From the NCBI GenBank assembly GCA_037013685.1, contig CM072892.1:18853501-18917500 (forward strand): a stretch of 64,000 nucleotides of DNA. Direction: 5' to 3'. Positions within the stretch are counted from its first letter, which is position 1. Every line of letters begins with the position of its first letter. A program made the position numbers and the translations under genes. Shown in pieces: positions 21,481 through 36,000 of this stretch. The DNA comes from Acridotheres tristis. Its lineage: Eukaryota; Chordata; Aves; Passeriformes; Sturnidae. The notes under the pieces are model-generated. The model did no database searches. It was not told where the DNA came from and saw only the letters and a program-made list of their open reading frames with translations.

Positions 21481-24400
21481 TGTTCTTGTTTTAATGTTCT
21501 TTATCCCTACATCTTTTTATGTTTGTCTTCAGACACGTCAGCACAAAGGATTTTCTTTTGATCTGATTTATGCTCTAGCCAGGGGTTGTCTTGCTCTAAG
21601 CAGGGTCGAGAAAATGGAAGAACAAGCATGGGTGACTTCTTTCCTGTCTCATTTAGGAGACATGCATGATGGCTTTCAAACATACTGCTAAACTCAAAAA
21701 GCCTCTCAATAAAAGTTTAAAGAAAGAAACGAATATACAAATAAACAAGAAACACCAACTCCAAACAACCAGACAAACAAAACCTCCACAACTTTCTAAT
21801 TTCTTTCTAGGACAGGAACTGAATTTAAAGTAGATTATGTATCGTTCACTTGGGTGGTGATCAAATCTGTATTTCTCAAGCTACTTATGTAAGGCTGTCT
21901 TGCTTATGTATAGGAATAATGAATATGAATATTTCTCTGTTTTAGAGGATGATTAATCACTAATCATTTTGCTCAGAATAAAGCTATGAAGCTGTTTCCA
22001 GTTTTCTTAGGAATATCTGCAGAAAAGATCCTCATCAGCAGTCCATAATGATGATGATGATTCACTTCCTCACCACACTCAAACTCTTCCCTTCCCCTTT
22101 GAAAACATTCAGTTTTGCAAACGTAATGTTTTAATTTTTATTAGATCAAAAATAAATAGATTTGTCTCAGCATGGAAAGAATCATTTTTAAACCAGGCTC
22201 TTGACTAATGTGTTCAATATTGACAGGGAAAAGAGAGGTACATGAAGTATATGCCTAGAACCTGGTTAGCCTATAGTCATACCTTATGCTTTTTATCCTC
22301 TTCATGTTGTTCTGTGCTATTAGCCAAATTCTGTTGTGACTCAGTAATAATTTATTTACCTCAAATGCTCTAAATGGATAATTTTAATCAATAATTTAGT
22401 TTTCTATTTCTACAGGTGCATTTCACATCAGAGAGTCAGATGGGTCTTGGAAATATCTGAAAGTAATTCAAGGTATTTCACTTGAAACCTATGTAACTTC
22501 AACATGGTATGGGTGCTACAGGTTTGATTATAACGTGCCATTGATCCTCAACACTTAAGGAAGTATATTGAATCACAGGAATATATATTAAATCAAGTAA
22601 ATAATAACACTTTTATTGAGCCTTCCCAAATTGTATTTCTCCCTTTTCACGTCTTTTAAAAGATCTTCAAATGTTTCTCCAGCTTGCAGAAATTCAATTT
22701 TCCCATGCATAAATGTCTTACATTTAAAGCATTTTCCTGTGTACTTTGTATTTTTTTCAAAAAATAAGCTATATAATGAAGATATACTTTTCCACAGTGA
22801 GCCCTGTCTTGCTTTTCAGCCAGAACAGAAGTTTTTCACGCTAGACTTGAGGGGTGAAGACTGGAGCCGTGTGGACATGTCTAGGTTGTTATTCTACACC
22901 CCCTCACTCACTACTGGGGGTGGAAGGAAGAGACTCTCTCTTAGTGGGAAGGAGGCACATCAGGTGATTACACCAGATGTTCCATTCAACATCTCTCTCC
23001 CTAGCTCCAACAGGTATACTGTTATATTAAAATATTCATAAAACACTTTGAAAGCCCCAAGTGCAAAGAGCTATATATATGCACGTTTTCAGCAAGATAT
23101 TGTAGTACTGTTTTTATAATAGCTAAAAGTAATGCTCGATCTTTAAGGACATGCTTATATCTGCTTTACTTTTTTTCCCCCTCTTTAACTCCATAAACCG
23201 AATTCTGTGCATCCCATCATGCTTTTATTTTCCTTGACCAGATCATACCTTGAATGAATCAATAAAATCTGTCTTGGGACCAGAAAAAACGTAGCGTTCA
23301 TGTGCTACAGATCAAACATTAAGTGTGAGAAAACTTTATTCTTCCTAGGCACACATTCATACTGTCATTGCTATTTTTATTGCATTTAAAGAGCTACCAA
23401 ACAACCTTGACATTTATCAGATCATATCCTAGTGCAGGAGGTCAAATTCTTTCCCAGATAGAGCCCAAGTTGTTAGAATATGTGTCAAATTTGTGTAATA
23501 TGAGAAAAAGTAAAAAAAGTCAAAACATGGCTGAATTTTATGAGCATACTACCTGCACAACAAGACCTTTTAGCACTCGCCTGGCGCTTCGCAGGACGTG
23601 AATATGGTGACTATCATGCAATAGCCTTTGGAAACCAAAATGCTTTGATAAGCATCAGGGACTTAAAAATCCTTCAAAATGTCTGTGTATGAGAGAAATA
23701 CATGATTTCACTGACAAAGCTGTTTGCTTCTGCACTGATGTCTTTCAGGTCATGCACTTTTTAACCGTGTCTCATACCAGAATGACCGAATAATTCTGCC
23801 AATATGTAGAGATTTATGAGCTTGTTATTGTTATCTGCCATAAGAAGGACATACCAGTTTGCAATGGTCATGAGAACTTTCCCCTTTACAGTGATAAAGA
23901 CTAATCAAACTCTACAACCTCTAACTTGGATGAGTGGGTTTCCTATTGGAATACAAGATATTTCATGTGGAAGTTATCTTTGTCACTGCTGAAACCAGGT
24001 GGGTTCATGAAACCAAGTGAGTTTTAATGAGAGAGACTGATAGCACAGAGAATATGACTTGCAAGAGATGCATTTAAATACCCAGTTGTCAAATTACATG
24101 GGAATAAGGTTGACATTTGATGTCTAAAAATGCTTATATCCTAAAACATGATGTATTTTATGTTCATATAAGATACTCAGTACACTACATCATCACATAA
24201 TACTGTGCAAAAACTTTCAATTTTAATGCAGTTTTAGAACAGAGCATTCAGTATTCAAGATATTTAAAGAAATTTGTTTTGGGTGTAATGAGTGTTTAAA
24301 GTTTGTAGTAAAAATATTTTTCTTATGTTATAAATCATCTTAAATTAAGCTGGTTTTATTTAGCTACAAAACATACAGATTATAACAATATCAATATACT

Positions 24401-25789
24401 GACTGTAAATCAGGTGCAATTTACAACCATTGCATATGAATAAAGAGCTTCTGCTAGTTAATTGAAATTTCAGTGGTATAAACATTCAAAAAATTTTAAA
24501 GGGATCTATGTACTTTGTCCCTCTTCCTTAAACTACTGGCAACTGTGTTTATGTACTTTATTTCCTCTTGATAATGTTATTTCATCTTCATGTGTTAAAG
24601 GATTGTACTTAGGAAGGTAAGTAATTAGCCTGCAAGTGGGTGAAAATATGTTATTGGCTTTGAACAGCCCTGTGAATTTTACAGAAAGTTGTGCTTTAGG
24701 TAATATTGACTTGTTTTGTGACATTTAAAAAATATATAAATGTTCAAACACACACACATACACAGCCCCCTTCTTTCCGAATCTCCTATATTTTCAGCCA
24801 TTCATGTTTTATTTACTATCTATGTGCCGAGAAAGAAATAAATAATATGAATTAATTATATAACAGTACTTTGGTGAAGACTGCAGAAACATAAAAGGAT
24901 GCTATAAAGAAGAAAGAGATTAATTGTACTTCATCGTCAAGGAAGACAGAACAAGAAATAATTGCCTCAAGCTTCAATGGGAAAAACGTAGGCTAAATAT
25001 TAGGACAAAAGATTTACTGCTGAAAGAAGAATTAAACAACGCAGTGGAATAAGCTGTCAAATAAAGTTTTGTAATGCCATAACTGGAATTATTAATGGGT
25101 AGAACAGGTAACCAAACAGAAAAAATAGGCTATTGATAACAACAACTTGTTCTGACATGATGTAGATGGATCTTGGTGTCTAACAGATAGATTGTACAGC
25201 TGAAATATTGGCCCTCTCTTGGTGAAGCAGATCTCTTCTACCCAGGAGGTTTTGAAACATATCAAATTTCACACAGAAAAAGTTCAGGACATGAATAAAT
25301 GAATAAGTCAGCTAGTTAAAGATTTGGTTACCCAAACTTCTGAGTTTTCTTTAAATGTCAACACTTTCTTTATTCTGTGACACACATTTGTACCTGTATG
25401 TTTCTAGACATTTTCTATATTTACTGCAGCAATGCTAGTATCATGCTACTTGTGAAAATTTACAAGAATTAAGTACATAGTTCTGTAGCCATTAAACATA
25501 GCAGAAAATGTCTGAAACAAACATAGACTCAGCCCAGATTTGATATCACTTGAATATACTGCAAAATATTACTAGTCTTTTTATTTATAGAAAAATATAT
25601 GCTGATAGCATTTGTTTAAAATGTCCTGTTTGGTTGGGTTTTTTTACAAAATATTTGGAAACAGAACCTAGGTCAGGAATTTGGAGGTTAAAATCCCAGC
25701 TATTCATGCTTTCCAAGTTAGTTAGTATTTTATATTTTTTATGTCCTGTAGAATAATATGAGGGAATAAATTAATGGTAGTGAATTTAT
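21481..25789. other. AT-rich non-coding DNA
   Basis: No recognised element. Small simple repeats: ATGATGATGATGAT at about 22048-22061 and a short CA run at about 24747-24766. The longest protein-like frame of the window outside low-complexity DNA, 141 codons at 22616-23041 (+), starts in AT-rich sequence, has no recognisable domain and ends at a TAA. Its second half is locally GC-richer (about 22840-23000). Confidence 0.5.
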
Positions 25790-26480
25790 TACAAAATTGT
25801 TTTGAGAACACCACAGAACACCAATTGTAATATCAAATCACCAATTACATGTTCAAACCATTGTCAATAATGTCACTTAATTGCATGCTGGGTTATTAAA
25901 TTCAATCCAAATGGTAAAATGTGCATTTGAGATTGATAGTTTATTATATAAATGCATTAGCTGGTTACTTAAAATTGATTAGCAAGGTTTCAGTTCAGTG
26001 CAGGAAATTGCTATGTTAATCTCAGCACTTCTCTCTTTATTCTCCAATTACATCAAATACGCTACATGCAATTGGTAGGAAAAAATTGCACTGGCTTTCT
26101 TCAGAAATTCTACCCATAAATCACATGAGGCCAAAGACAGGATGTTTCATGAAGAAGCTTGGCTCTGACTTACAGGACAAGCATGCTGGGAACTCATGAT
26201 AGAGAGCATACCTTTGCAGCCCTGCTTATTTACCAGGACTGGTATCCAAAGAACTTAAGCAGAATGGTGAAGTTTAGTTAGCCACCTTGAAAATATGACC
26301 TTGTATACCTGTTTGGTATACATTTATTTTTGGAAAGCAGTTCAATGTCAAGGCTTTGTATTTTAAATTCCCAAGGTCTTCACTGCTGTACATTTCAGCA
26401 TATGTGGCAGCGAAGCCTCTGATTTGTCAGTCTGAGCAAATTTCACTTATAAATAATGACTTAGCCTGATCAAGGTAGAG
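25790..26480. other. Candidate conserved non-coding block
   Basis: Several TAAT/ATTA-containing homeodomain-like words occur in non-repetitive sequence: CACCAATTACATG near 25850, CACTTAATTGCATGC near 25875, AAAATTGATTAGCAAGG near 25972 and CTCCAATTACATC near 26042. A second compact stretch at about 26330-26480 contains CATTTCAGCATATG and TCAGTCTGAGCAAATTTCAC. The composition resembles vertebrate developmental enhancers. Conservation has not been tested. Confidence 0.25.
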
Positions 26481-28003
26481 AAACCGGGTGTTGCTTCAGT
26501 GGACAGTCTGTAATCAGTGGGTCTTAACATACATTCTTTGTATCAGGCTCTCCATAAAGTAACATCAGTATCTGATACTTTCCCTTGAAACATGACTGTG
26601 CTCACCGCTGGTGCTTGTGCACACATTCCAATGAACTAGCTTGAGATGCTTGAAGAAATTCACCAAAGTTCAAAAGTCTGTGCTTTCCTTAGCCTGAGCT
26701 GATGCAATTTCAACATGAACAGGAACGAATAAGGGAAATGGAGAGACTACAAGCTCATAACCACTTACCGTGATGAAATCCTGCATATTCATGCTTCATC
26801 CTAGATCTTTTGGTATTGTTATTGTTCTATTTTCAGGAATCACTACAAGAAATATATGCTGCAACCAATTAACCATCTTTATAGAATCAGATTTTATGGA
26901 ACAGGAATGAGCTTTACTTCATCTTTTTAAAATGAAAAATATGTCTTTACGTTTAGGGGTGAATTCTGAATCTTAAATAAGATGTTCCTTCAAACTTAAG
27001 CTTCTCACTTAAACAATGTTTCAAGTATACATGTGTCTTCACTCTGCTCTCAGATTTTTTTTATGACTTCTTGCTTGCCATGAAGTTTAAGATGTCATTT
27101 TGATGTGCCAAACCTTCCCATATACTTTCTAGCCAGTATGATGTTCTCTGTTCCTGTAGGGATGTCAATTACATTATAACTACTTATATTCAAACAGGAA
27201 AATACTTTAAAACGTTTAACTAATTAATCTAGATCAGAATTTTGAACTGACTGTAAATCTCAAAACTATCTTTCAGTGGACATAAAGGATAGATTCCTTT
27301 GGCAACTTCACTTAGATATTCTGATATAGGAAATACCTGAATTAACCTGTTTTTAACTGGTTTCTAAAATTCCTCTTAAAAATTGTTAATGGACTCCAAG
27401 CATGCACTAGTCACATTAAAAATTTATTGTGGTTAGTCACGCAAAGAAAATTATGACTTTCCCCCCACTTTCTGTTTGTTTCTTGATGTACACCTAGTTA
27501 TTCCACTAGATTTATGAACATTTATAATAACAAGAAAAATATTTGTAAATAACATTGGTATATGGCTGCTATTAATAATCCTATAAAGGATCTACAAATC
27601 TGGCATTTTTAACCGCATCATTCTCATGGTATACTAAATAAATAAAGATGCAGATTTCTTTAGAAAAGTTCATCCCAACAAACTTCACCTGCTGTGTTCA
27701 AAAAGAGAAATATTCTATTAAAGAACAGCAAAGTTCATGAAAGAAAGAATAGTCCTGAGAATATGGACACCTCTGAAAACCTACCACACATATATAAGCA
27801 TAGTAGCCACTTTTCTTGATACTCAGCTCCTCAAGGTACTTTAGAAGTGCCTTGAATAAAGATCTGCAAATACAAAGGAAGATATTGGATCATTTACCAT
27901 CTTGTTAGTTGAGTTTTATATAAGATTCAGGAAATTAGACAAAGGACTGATATAAATGCTGATTCTTAACTTTGGAAGAGAAACTGATTTGAAAAAAATC
28001 CCT
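26481..28003. other. AT-rich non-coding DNA
   Basis: Unique-looking sequence with no recognised gene, RNA gene or transposon. Confidence 0.5.
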
Positions 28004-28012
28004 CATATATGC

Positions 28013-28047
<35 letters not shown>
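28004..28047. repeat. (TA)n microsatellite
   Basis: A run of about thirteen uninterrupted TA units at 28021-28046, preceded by an imperfect CATATATGCATATAT stretch. Likely polymorphic in length. Confidence 0.92.
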
Positions 28048-28049
<2 letters not shown>

Positions 28050-31000
28050 GTTCTTAATTTCCTTTTCTAATTTCCTTTGCTTAGGAATACTCCAAGAAAT
28101 GAGTCTGTTGCCTGAAATATTTTTGTAAACAAATCTTTGGAATGAATACTGCAAAGTAATTGATTAAAACTATTTTGGATTATTTTCTATCATCATTAAT
28201 ACAAGTATTAATCAACAACCTGATTCCAGTTTTATTCACTTATTACAAAGGCCAAAAGATAATACTATAAATCTTACTCGGCTATTATAGTGTTAATATT
28301 AAATGCCTGTAACTACTATTTCATTATTTAGTAACTTGGAAATAACAATTCATTAATTCAATCTAAGAAAAGGAGAGTTTTTTAATGGCAACAAATTATT
28401 AAATCAAATCACAAAAAGCAAAAATTATATCAACAAAAATGAGACAAAAGGATTTGGTTAAATTATTACTTAACAAAGCATCTATCATCAGCAGGTCAGA
28501 GTTCATTAAGCTCTGCTGAACTAGAAGAAAAAAAGCATACCAAACTAATTCACAGGGATTCATTGACTATTTTTAGTGGAAAAAAAATTTGAAAACAATT
28601 AGTAAATATTCTCATGTGAGCACCTGAGGAATGATGAAATTTTGGAGTTAATTTTATTTTTAAATGGAAATAAACTATCTGATTGTGATGGAAGATGAAA
28701 AAAGTTTAAAATCACCAATTTCATCTGCTTAGATTTAAGACATATTCTGATTGATCTATTCCATCTTTGGAAAAAAAAAAATTATCCTTAGGTTCCTTCT
28801 GAGTGTTTTACTGTTTAAAGATATGGGAAAATGTGTGAAAAGGGGACTGATTTCTAGATAAGTGTTGTTCTAAATTACTTGAAATGCCGCCCAGTACTTT
28901 TTATTTTTTTATACTACTTTGTATTTGTTGTATGTTACAGCAGCTTCTCTGCTCCTTAAAGTCACTGTCTGTCTATCTGTGTATATTCAGCCCTTCTGAC
29001 AGATTCAATAGTTTGCCACGTTGAATCACAGAAAATAAGCACAAGTAACACTTTATGGAACTTTAACACATAAAATTTTATTGACACTAAGTACCTTTTA
29101 AAATGTGGAAATATCACAATTAAAACTAATCAGTAGCTTTTTTTCAAAAAATACTAATTTTTTTTTTTTTTTAATTTCTGACTGATATTTATTGCTATTT
29201 CTGAACTAGTTACCTACTTTTAACTTGTAGGAGCATACGTGATGAACCAGCTAATTCCAACTGTCTTAGAAATCCTAGATAATCTAAATGTGTTTGTAAA
29301 TTAATGCAGATTAATAATTTCAATTCCATAGACTTAAAAGTTGTTCATCTTGCATTTTCATTATGAGTCCTGAATTTGTAACCTGTTGTTAGACTGCATT
29401 CATAAACAAATTCCTGAATGTTAATGATTGCTTATTTTGCAATGTACACAGGAGAATTCAAACTATGCTGACTCATAAATATAAAGGAGATGCTGAGATC
29501 CCGCCTGGACTGAGTTTTTGTCCTTTTATCTATACACTATATACTTGTACTGCAGCTCACAATTTAGCATATTCTCTAAGTTTTATTAGGTCATATTGAA
29601 TGGAAAACTACTGTTTGACTACTTCATTTTTGGAGTAGCTGATAATGCCATCAAGCAAAGACAATTAACAATAATGATAACTTGAACTTGTTCTGTACCA
29701 CTTAGATGTTGTCTGAAACACATTGTCATTGGTTCCAAATATCAAGGAAAACTTTTCTTTACTCTTATTTTGCTTTCATCTTTTCCACTGCATGATAATA
29801 TCAATTAGCAGTCTAGTGCCTTTCACAGTTACCATATGTAGATTGGAAAAGGAGAGGAGCACTACTTGGAGATGATGAAAAGAATGACTGTAAGCTTTTA
29901 CAGGATGCAAAAATTGAAAGCTAAGCCAAAGTAGCCTTATATCAGAGAAAACGAAGTTTAGAATAAAGACCCCTATAGAGTATATCAATTTTACTGCCTT
30001 AGTTTAGGTAAATAAATGAGAGATTTCTTTCTAAATTGTGAAAGACATGTGAATATTTTAAACAAACATAAGTGTAATGCTGTTAAGGAGAAGGAGAGGC
30101 AGTTTGCCAAGAAAATGAAAAGTTTGAACTGCTTACTGTACAAATGCAATGTGGGTTTTAATTCCTTGACATTTGAATTAAGACATGTGTTGTCCCATGT
30201 ACCTCACATTCTACGTGTTGAAGGCATCCTTTATCTGGCAGCTTTTTAAAGTGCTATGTGGTCTTGGACAACTTCTAATGTAACCTTTACAGTACAAGAA
30301 AGCATTATAATGGCAAAAGGAAACGAAAACCCAAGAGTTTAGTTTATTCTGTGACCAAATTTTTTTGCTGTTATTCAAGCTGAATAGTTCCTTACACTGA
30401 AATTAATCCCGCTAGAATCCCAGGATAAAATTTTGTCTATTTTGAAATCGGTGATAAAAGTCTGCTGGATTTTAATGACTGCTGAATTTCATGAGAATAA
30501 ACTATCTGGAGCAAAAAGAAAGAAGGCTTAAAAGCATAATGGAAAATGTTGACTTCATGATAAGTGAAATTCTCCTTTTAAAATGTTATTTTTAAAATTA
30601 ATACCCTTACAATCTTAAACAGATATTATCTAAAGGATTCACATCTGTACACTCAAAATGCTATTGGTAGAGACAATATCAAATACCTATTTCTACAGCT
30701 GATCTGTACATAAGGTATTGCAACCCATATTGACTCCAGCTTTGAACATTTATCAAGAGTGACTCTAACATCTTTTCTTGCTATTTTCTATATAAAGCAC
30801 AGAGGGACAAATAAGAGGAGGAATTCTCAATTTGTATGGAAGAAGCTATGCTGTCTCTAAAGGAAGCATGATTTCTGAACACTTCTGCAGCACAGGAAAT
30901 TAGTTTTCTAAAGTTGGTTTTTACAAAGTTGGTCAAAAAGTGAAGGAGGATACTTATTTTCTTGTCTTTCTTTTTTATTTTTTTAGTTAGAAAAGACTTC

Positions 31001-31554
31001 ACACAACAGGTCTTCAGATTGTGAATTACATCCAGATGATTTCAGCTTCTTGGCAGAAGGAACTTTTTTAGGGAAAACAGTGACAGTTGAACTCTAGTTT
31101 TATGTGGCTGTTCACACATGGTAAAATAACATGGCTTGCTCTTGTCTTCATTATGAAATTGAACATGGTTTACCACAATAGAGTCAGGTTTAGCCAATTA
31201 GACCAATGAACTTTTGTCTCTATGTTTAGCAAATACTGAGGTATCATTAGAACAAAGTAGATGTGGAATGTTATTTACACAAGGAGGTTTCTCCAAATTT
31301 GAGCTGCTCTTGGAGGAAAACAGGCTGTGCCAACAGCTTCTTCAAAACAGTGACTTTAACTGTTATTTCAGAAACCCTAAAAACAGTAAGACACAGGAAC
31401 ATGGTAAAGACAGAAAATAAAAAAAAAGTAAAAACTTGTTTTTTAATACTGCATGTATATTAGAACAGATATTTGCTCAAGTACTTTAGTACGTGACATA
31501 AACCTATTGGATAACTTCTAAATAACACTATGAATTCACAAGCCAATCTAGAGA
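28048..31554. other. AT-rich non-coding DNA
   Basis: A T-run of about 15 lies at 29158-29172, and A-runs occur near 28770-28780. Frames of 70 to 77 codons at 29776-29988 (-), 30016-30249 (+) and 30781-31002 (-) have no family features. Confidence 0.5.
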
Positions 31555-31575
31555 AAATAAATAAATAAATAAAAA
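31555..31575. repeat. (AAAT)n microsatellite
   Basis: About five AAAT units in tandem. Confidence 0.9.
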
Positions 31576-33057
31576 CAGGTAACTATTAATATGAAAGCAT
31601 CATTCTAAGCAATAATCTAACCATAAAGCCATTTAAGATTCTACATTTTTAACACTAGAATTTTTTAGTAGCCCAAATCACAAAACTATTTGTTGGCTCT
31701 TATAGAGGTAAGAAAGAGCTGACAACACACGATCTGAAGGATTTTAAGTGTAACAGCTTAGGCTTATGTATGTGCACTGTTCCCTTAATGTCAGAGCTGA
31801 TTTAGGAAATTGTTTACTCTGTAGTATATCTCAGCAATCCACAATAGAAAACCAAGTAACCAACATAAACATGCCAACACCACAGCCTAGGAAGTTATTC
31901 AGGACTAACCAGAGGTTTTTTTGTGACATTTCTATGACTTTAGAATAGAATTCTCCATAAGGAAACTTTGTTAACTTAAAACAACCACAAAATCATAAAA
32001 AGCTAACAGGGCAATGTTTCGATACAAAAACCCGTGTTTTTGCCAGAGAAAGGAAAATCTATTTGCTATTTCTATTAGAAAGTCAGATGGTATCTTAACC
32101 ATGTTTTCCATGCATTCACAGGAAGACAGATTCAATTATCTGTTTCCAATTAAATAAACTGTCTTTTAAAAATATGGATGTCCCCATTTTAGCAAATGCC
32201 ATAATAACAGGGTTATCCATTCTACATGGATCAGTATATGCAAGCTTTTACTGAGGTTTTTTTCTTCCTCCTTATCAATATTGTAGTATTCCAGTAATAG
32301 GACAAAAAATAACCTCTAACTAAAGGAATTGTTGTTTCTTTCTGCTGTTGCATCACTTTTACCATATCAACCTCATTAGAGAATCAGTATCTGAGTTCAG
32401 ACTCTGTTGGAAGCAGAACATTTAATGACCCGAGTAAGCGAAAAAGCATTACCTACATTTGCACTAAGGAACCCAGTGGTGCTAAGCTCTATGATGAGCT
32501 AGGGGAAATAATCATGAAATATAATACTCTTTTTTTCTAGGCCTCTGTTAAATTATTATCTTCTTGCATCACATAAAGTATGTTTTCGTGAGGTGAAGTC
32601 AATGTACTCAGTGGAGCAGGAAGAGGTCCATTTCCCATTGTCTTGCTGTTTTCCCCCTAATTTTTAATGGAAAATCCTATCCCTCCTTCAAATAAAATAT
32701 GGATTAATGTAACATAATCCCATAGAAATTACTATATGTATCTATAAATTCTGAATCCAATTAAAAATTGGATGCATATTTACCATTCCCCTCTTATTCT
32801 ATACATTTTTAAATTCCCCTCTATTTTGTAACACTATAAAAGGAGAATTATTTCTGTTTGTTTGTTTGCTTAAATGATGTAAAATTATCTTCAGGGATTC
32901 TGCAAAGCTGGGGTATTGGTAAGGAGCAGGTATGGGGAACAGGATAACAGGCAGTACTGCAAATTTGGAAACATTCCAGGGATTAATGAACATTGGACAG
33001 TGACTTACTTATGTTCCATTCCTCTTCTGTATAGAACTACTAAAGACTCTTTAGCAG
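31576..33057. other. AT-rich non-coding DNA
   Basis: No recognised gene or transposon. Frames of 60 to 64 codons only. Confidence 0.5.
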
Positions 33058-33093
33058 TTTTTTTTTCTTTTCTTTTTTTTTTTTTTTTTTTTT
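33058..33093. repeat. T-rich tract with T21 run
   Basis: Thirty-six bases of T with two single C interruptions, ending in an uninterrupted 21-base T-run (33073-33093). No retroelement body was recognised on either side. Confidence 0.9.
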
Positions 33094-36000
33094 ACCTAAG
33101 GAAGCTTGTCTGGAAGAATAAAGAGGAAACAGACTTTCTAAGACCTAAAAGACCTTTACAAGTTTTTAAAATCAGTCTTTGACATAGAGAGAAGGATATA
33201 AAAAATAAGAAAGTCAAGCAAAAATATTTTCCAGATCATTAAAAAAATGAACATAGTTACCACATTGATAGTGTTATGAGAAAGAGCATCTAGATCATAA
33301 AGAAGACAGATGGGCTTGAAACATGGAATAAGAAACAGATGGAGATAAAGATTTGCACATGTAAGTGAAGGAAACTTTTTTTTAATGTTTAGGCAGAACA
33401 AGGGTCTCTATTAGCAAGTTTTTATGAGGTGAGAAGACTGGTAGATTTTGAAGAAAAAAATATAAAGACAGTGAGGAAGAGAATGTCCATCTTTGAACTG
33501 ATTGTGTCTTAGTGACGTCACAGTGTCTTAATGTCTTTCTCATGTTTGTTTCCTGCAACGAGTGATCTTAGAGATAGAAACTGATAGTCTTAGAGAGGAA
33601 AATTGTTTGTTCAGACTGAAGAGAATGTGGGCAAAGACAGTGTGATTATCCACTGACTTTTTGCTGCTTTTTTACCGTCACTGACAGGAAATGAATTCCT
33701 GAAACAACAGCTGGAGATTTCCTTTTTCATGGTCCACACAGTGTCTTGAGAAACTGTCAGATAGCTCCCATTATGCTTGCAAACTTTAAGATCCAAGCAC
33801 CTCTTTATATTTGCATTCTAAATACTGGCACTGAGCTATATGATATCAAAACTACTAACACAGTAGCCATTGGCAGGGCTGGAGACTCAAATACACTTTT
33901 TAAATCTACTACAGCGTTTGTACTCATTTGGAGTGGAAAGCTGAAGTGCCATTTAATTCAATCTTCAACTGCAGGTCATTTTTCATACTTTTAAATGAAA
34001 CAAGGATATATATTAGAAAAGACAGTAGGGAATTAATATAAATAGTATCTTTTTCAATGAGGATTAACAATCCCACTTTCACAGAGTAAGCAATAGAAAG
34101 GAATCGCTGGATGTAGCCTTGAAGTATCTGGGATGAGTTATAGCTCATGTTTCAAATTAGCAATAGAGAGAATAATATTCAATTGCTCCTAAAATAATTA
34201 TGTTACTGACGCTTTAACATAATTAACAAAACTGGAATATTAACTGGATCACTGTGACACTTTTTCCTGCAAAAATATTAGCTATGATTAACACAATGCA
34301 CTGAATATGGGGAATTATCTTGAATTAGATATGTTCTTCAAAAAGTCTGGAAATCACTTTCAGAAATCTTGAGCAAGCTGTTACAAATCCATGAAGTTAA
34401 CAACAAGAGAGGTCAGCCTAAGGGATAAAAGTCAACTAAGGACAAACATTCAAGAGAAGAAACATTGGAGTGTCTCACTGTGAAAAAGACCAAATAGGCA
34501 GAACACAAACAGGCAGTAGTTTGTATGCAAGCACTGATCCCAACTTTGCTGGAACAAGGATGATCTGAATGCCAAAGACTCACCAGAACCAGAACAGTCC
34601 AGTTCAGGCCACAGACCCTACTTTCACATGATTTCATTTTACAACTGGGAGCACAGTTTTTCTTATTTTTCTTTCCATACTTCAGGAAAAAAAAAAAAAG
34701 TAACTGAGAGCTTTTGTATTTCAGCTTTGTCTCTCTTTTGTAACATATGTTTGTCTCACCCTTCACTCGTGTGACACTGACACATCAAAAAAAAGGGATA
34801 AGAGGAACTCTGCCACCTTAACTGGGGCTGTGAACTAGAATTGACGCTAGAATTTGATATTCTAATATATATCTAATCTTTCCAACCTTCCCAAAAAACT
34901 CCAATCAAAAAGTTCACATAGAATTTTTTTTCCAGTAAGTTCTTAGTAACACGTGCTATCAGACAGCTGAGATCCACATTAACCCACTATTTCTAGAGGA
35001 ACAGCAGTGGCTGATCACACCTTGTAACAGAAATCAACAGATATTCCCTCGTCTGGGAATAAGAAATTATTAGTTATTCCAAATACTTACAGGCATAGAG
35101 AAGCCTCTGGAAGTCTTTTCCATAGAGGAACTCAGAGAAAGTACTATCATAAATACTTTCAATCCTTCACTGAAATGTAATAGCTTCCTTTCTATTGGCT
35201 ATATAGATAGCTAAATTAGATGTGTCAATTATCCTACCTCCTGTTATTCCCAATTACTCAGAGTATGAAACTGCAATAATGTAACTCTGGTTAATGTCAT
35301 ATGCTTGATGAAGTATATGTCCTGTTGTCGTGGAGATAATTCAGATAGAGAAGATGTGGAATTCTTTCCCTAAAATGTAGTGTTTATAAACACTCAGAGC
35401 CCCTCTTATATTCCTGATACTAAATTTAGGTCATAACAGATTTTCTTATGCAAAAGAATGAAGAGAGGAAAATATTCTACAAAAATTAGTACAGGAATCC
35501 CATGTTTTATGCTTCCAAAGTATTCAAATTCTTGTTTACTTCCAAACAGGCTTCTGAAAAAGTAAATTACTTTGGAATGTATTAATATATTATCTTCTAA
35601 TTTTACATACAAACTTTCTAAAAAGCAGAAATGATGGTTATTCTTATGGCAACAAGAATAAATTAAAATCCTACCTAAAAAATCTAATATATTAATATCT
35701 AATATCTAATATATTAATCCACTGTTTACAGACACTTATGAAGGTGTCAACATACTTATTTTTGAGATCACCAAAAGGGAATTTCCCAGTCTATTTTGTC
35801 CTATTCACTACAATGGAACATTACAAAAGTTTTTACTTGATTTAAATTACAGCATTGAATTTTAACATCCAAGGACTGTAAATTCTATTCCAAAAATTAA
35901 GAAAGTCTATGCTTTTCTTTTCAAGTTTAAATTTTCCAAGTTGAAAGATTTCATCTATGAGAAGTATATTCTAGGATGTTAATATAATTGCAACTTTACC

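Noticed and set aside
22616..23041. 141-codon open frame on the + strand
   Set aside because: Longest non-repetitive frame, but no domain, no splice signals in a coherent arrangement, and an AT-driven first half. The length is compatible with chance for six frames over 64 kb.
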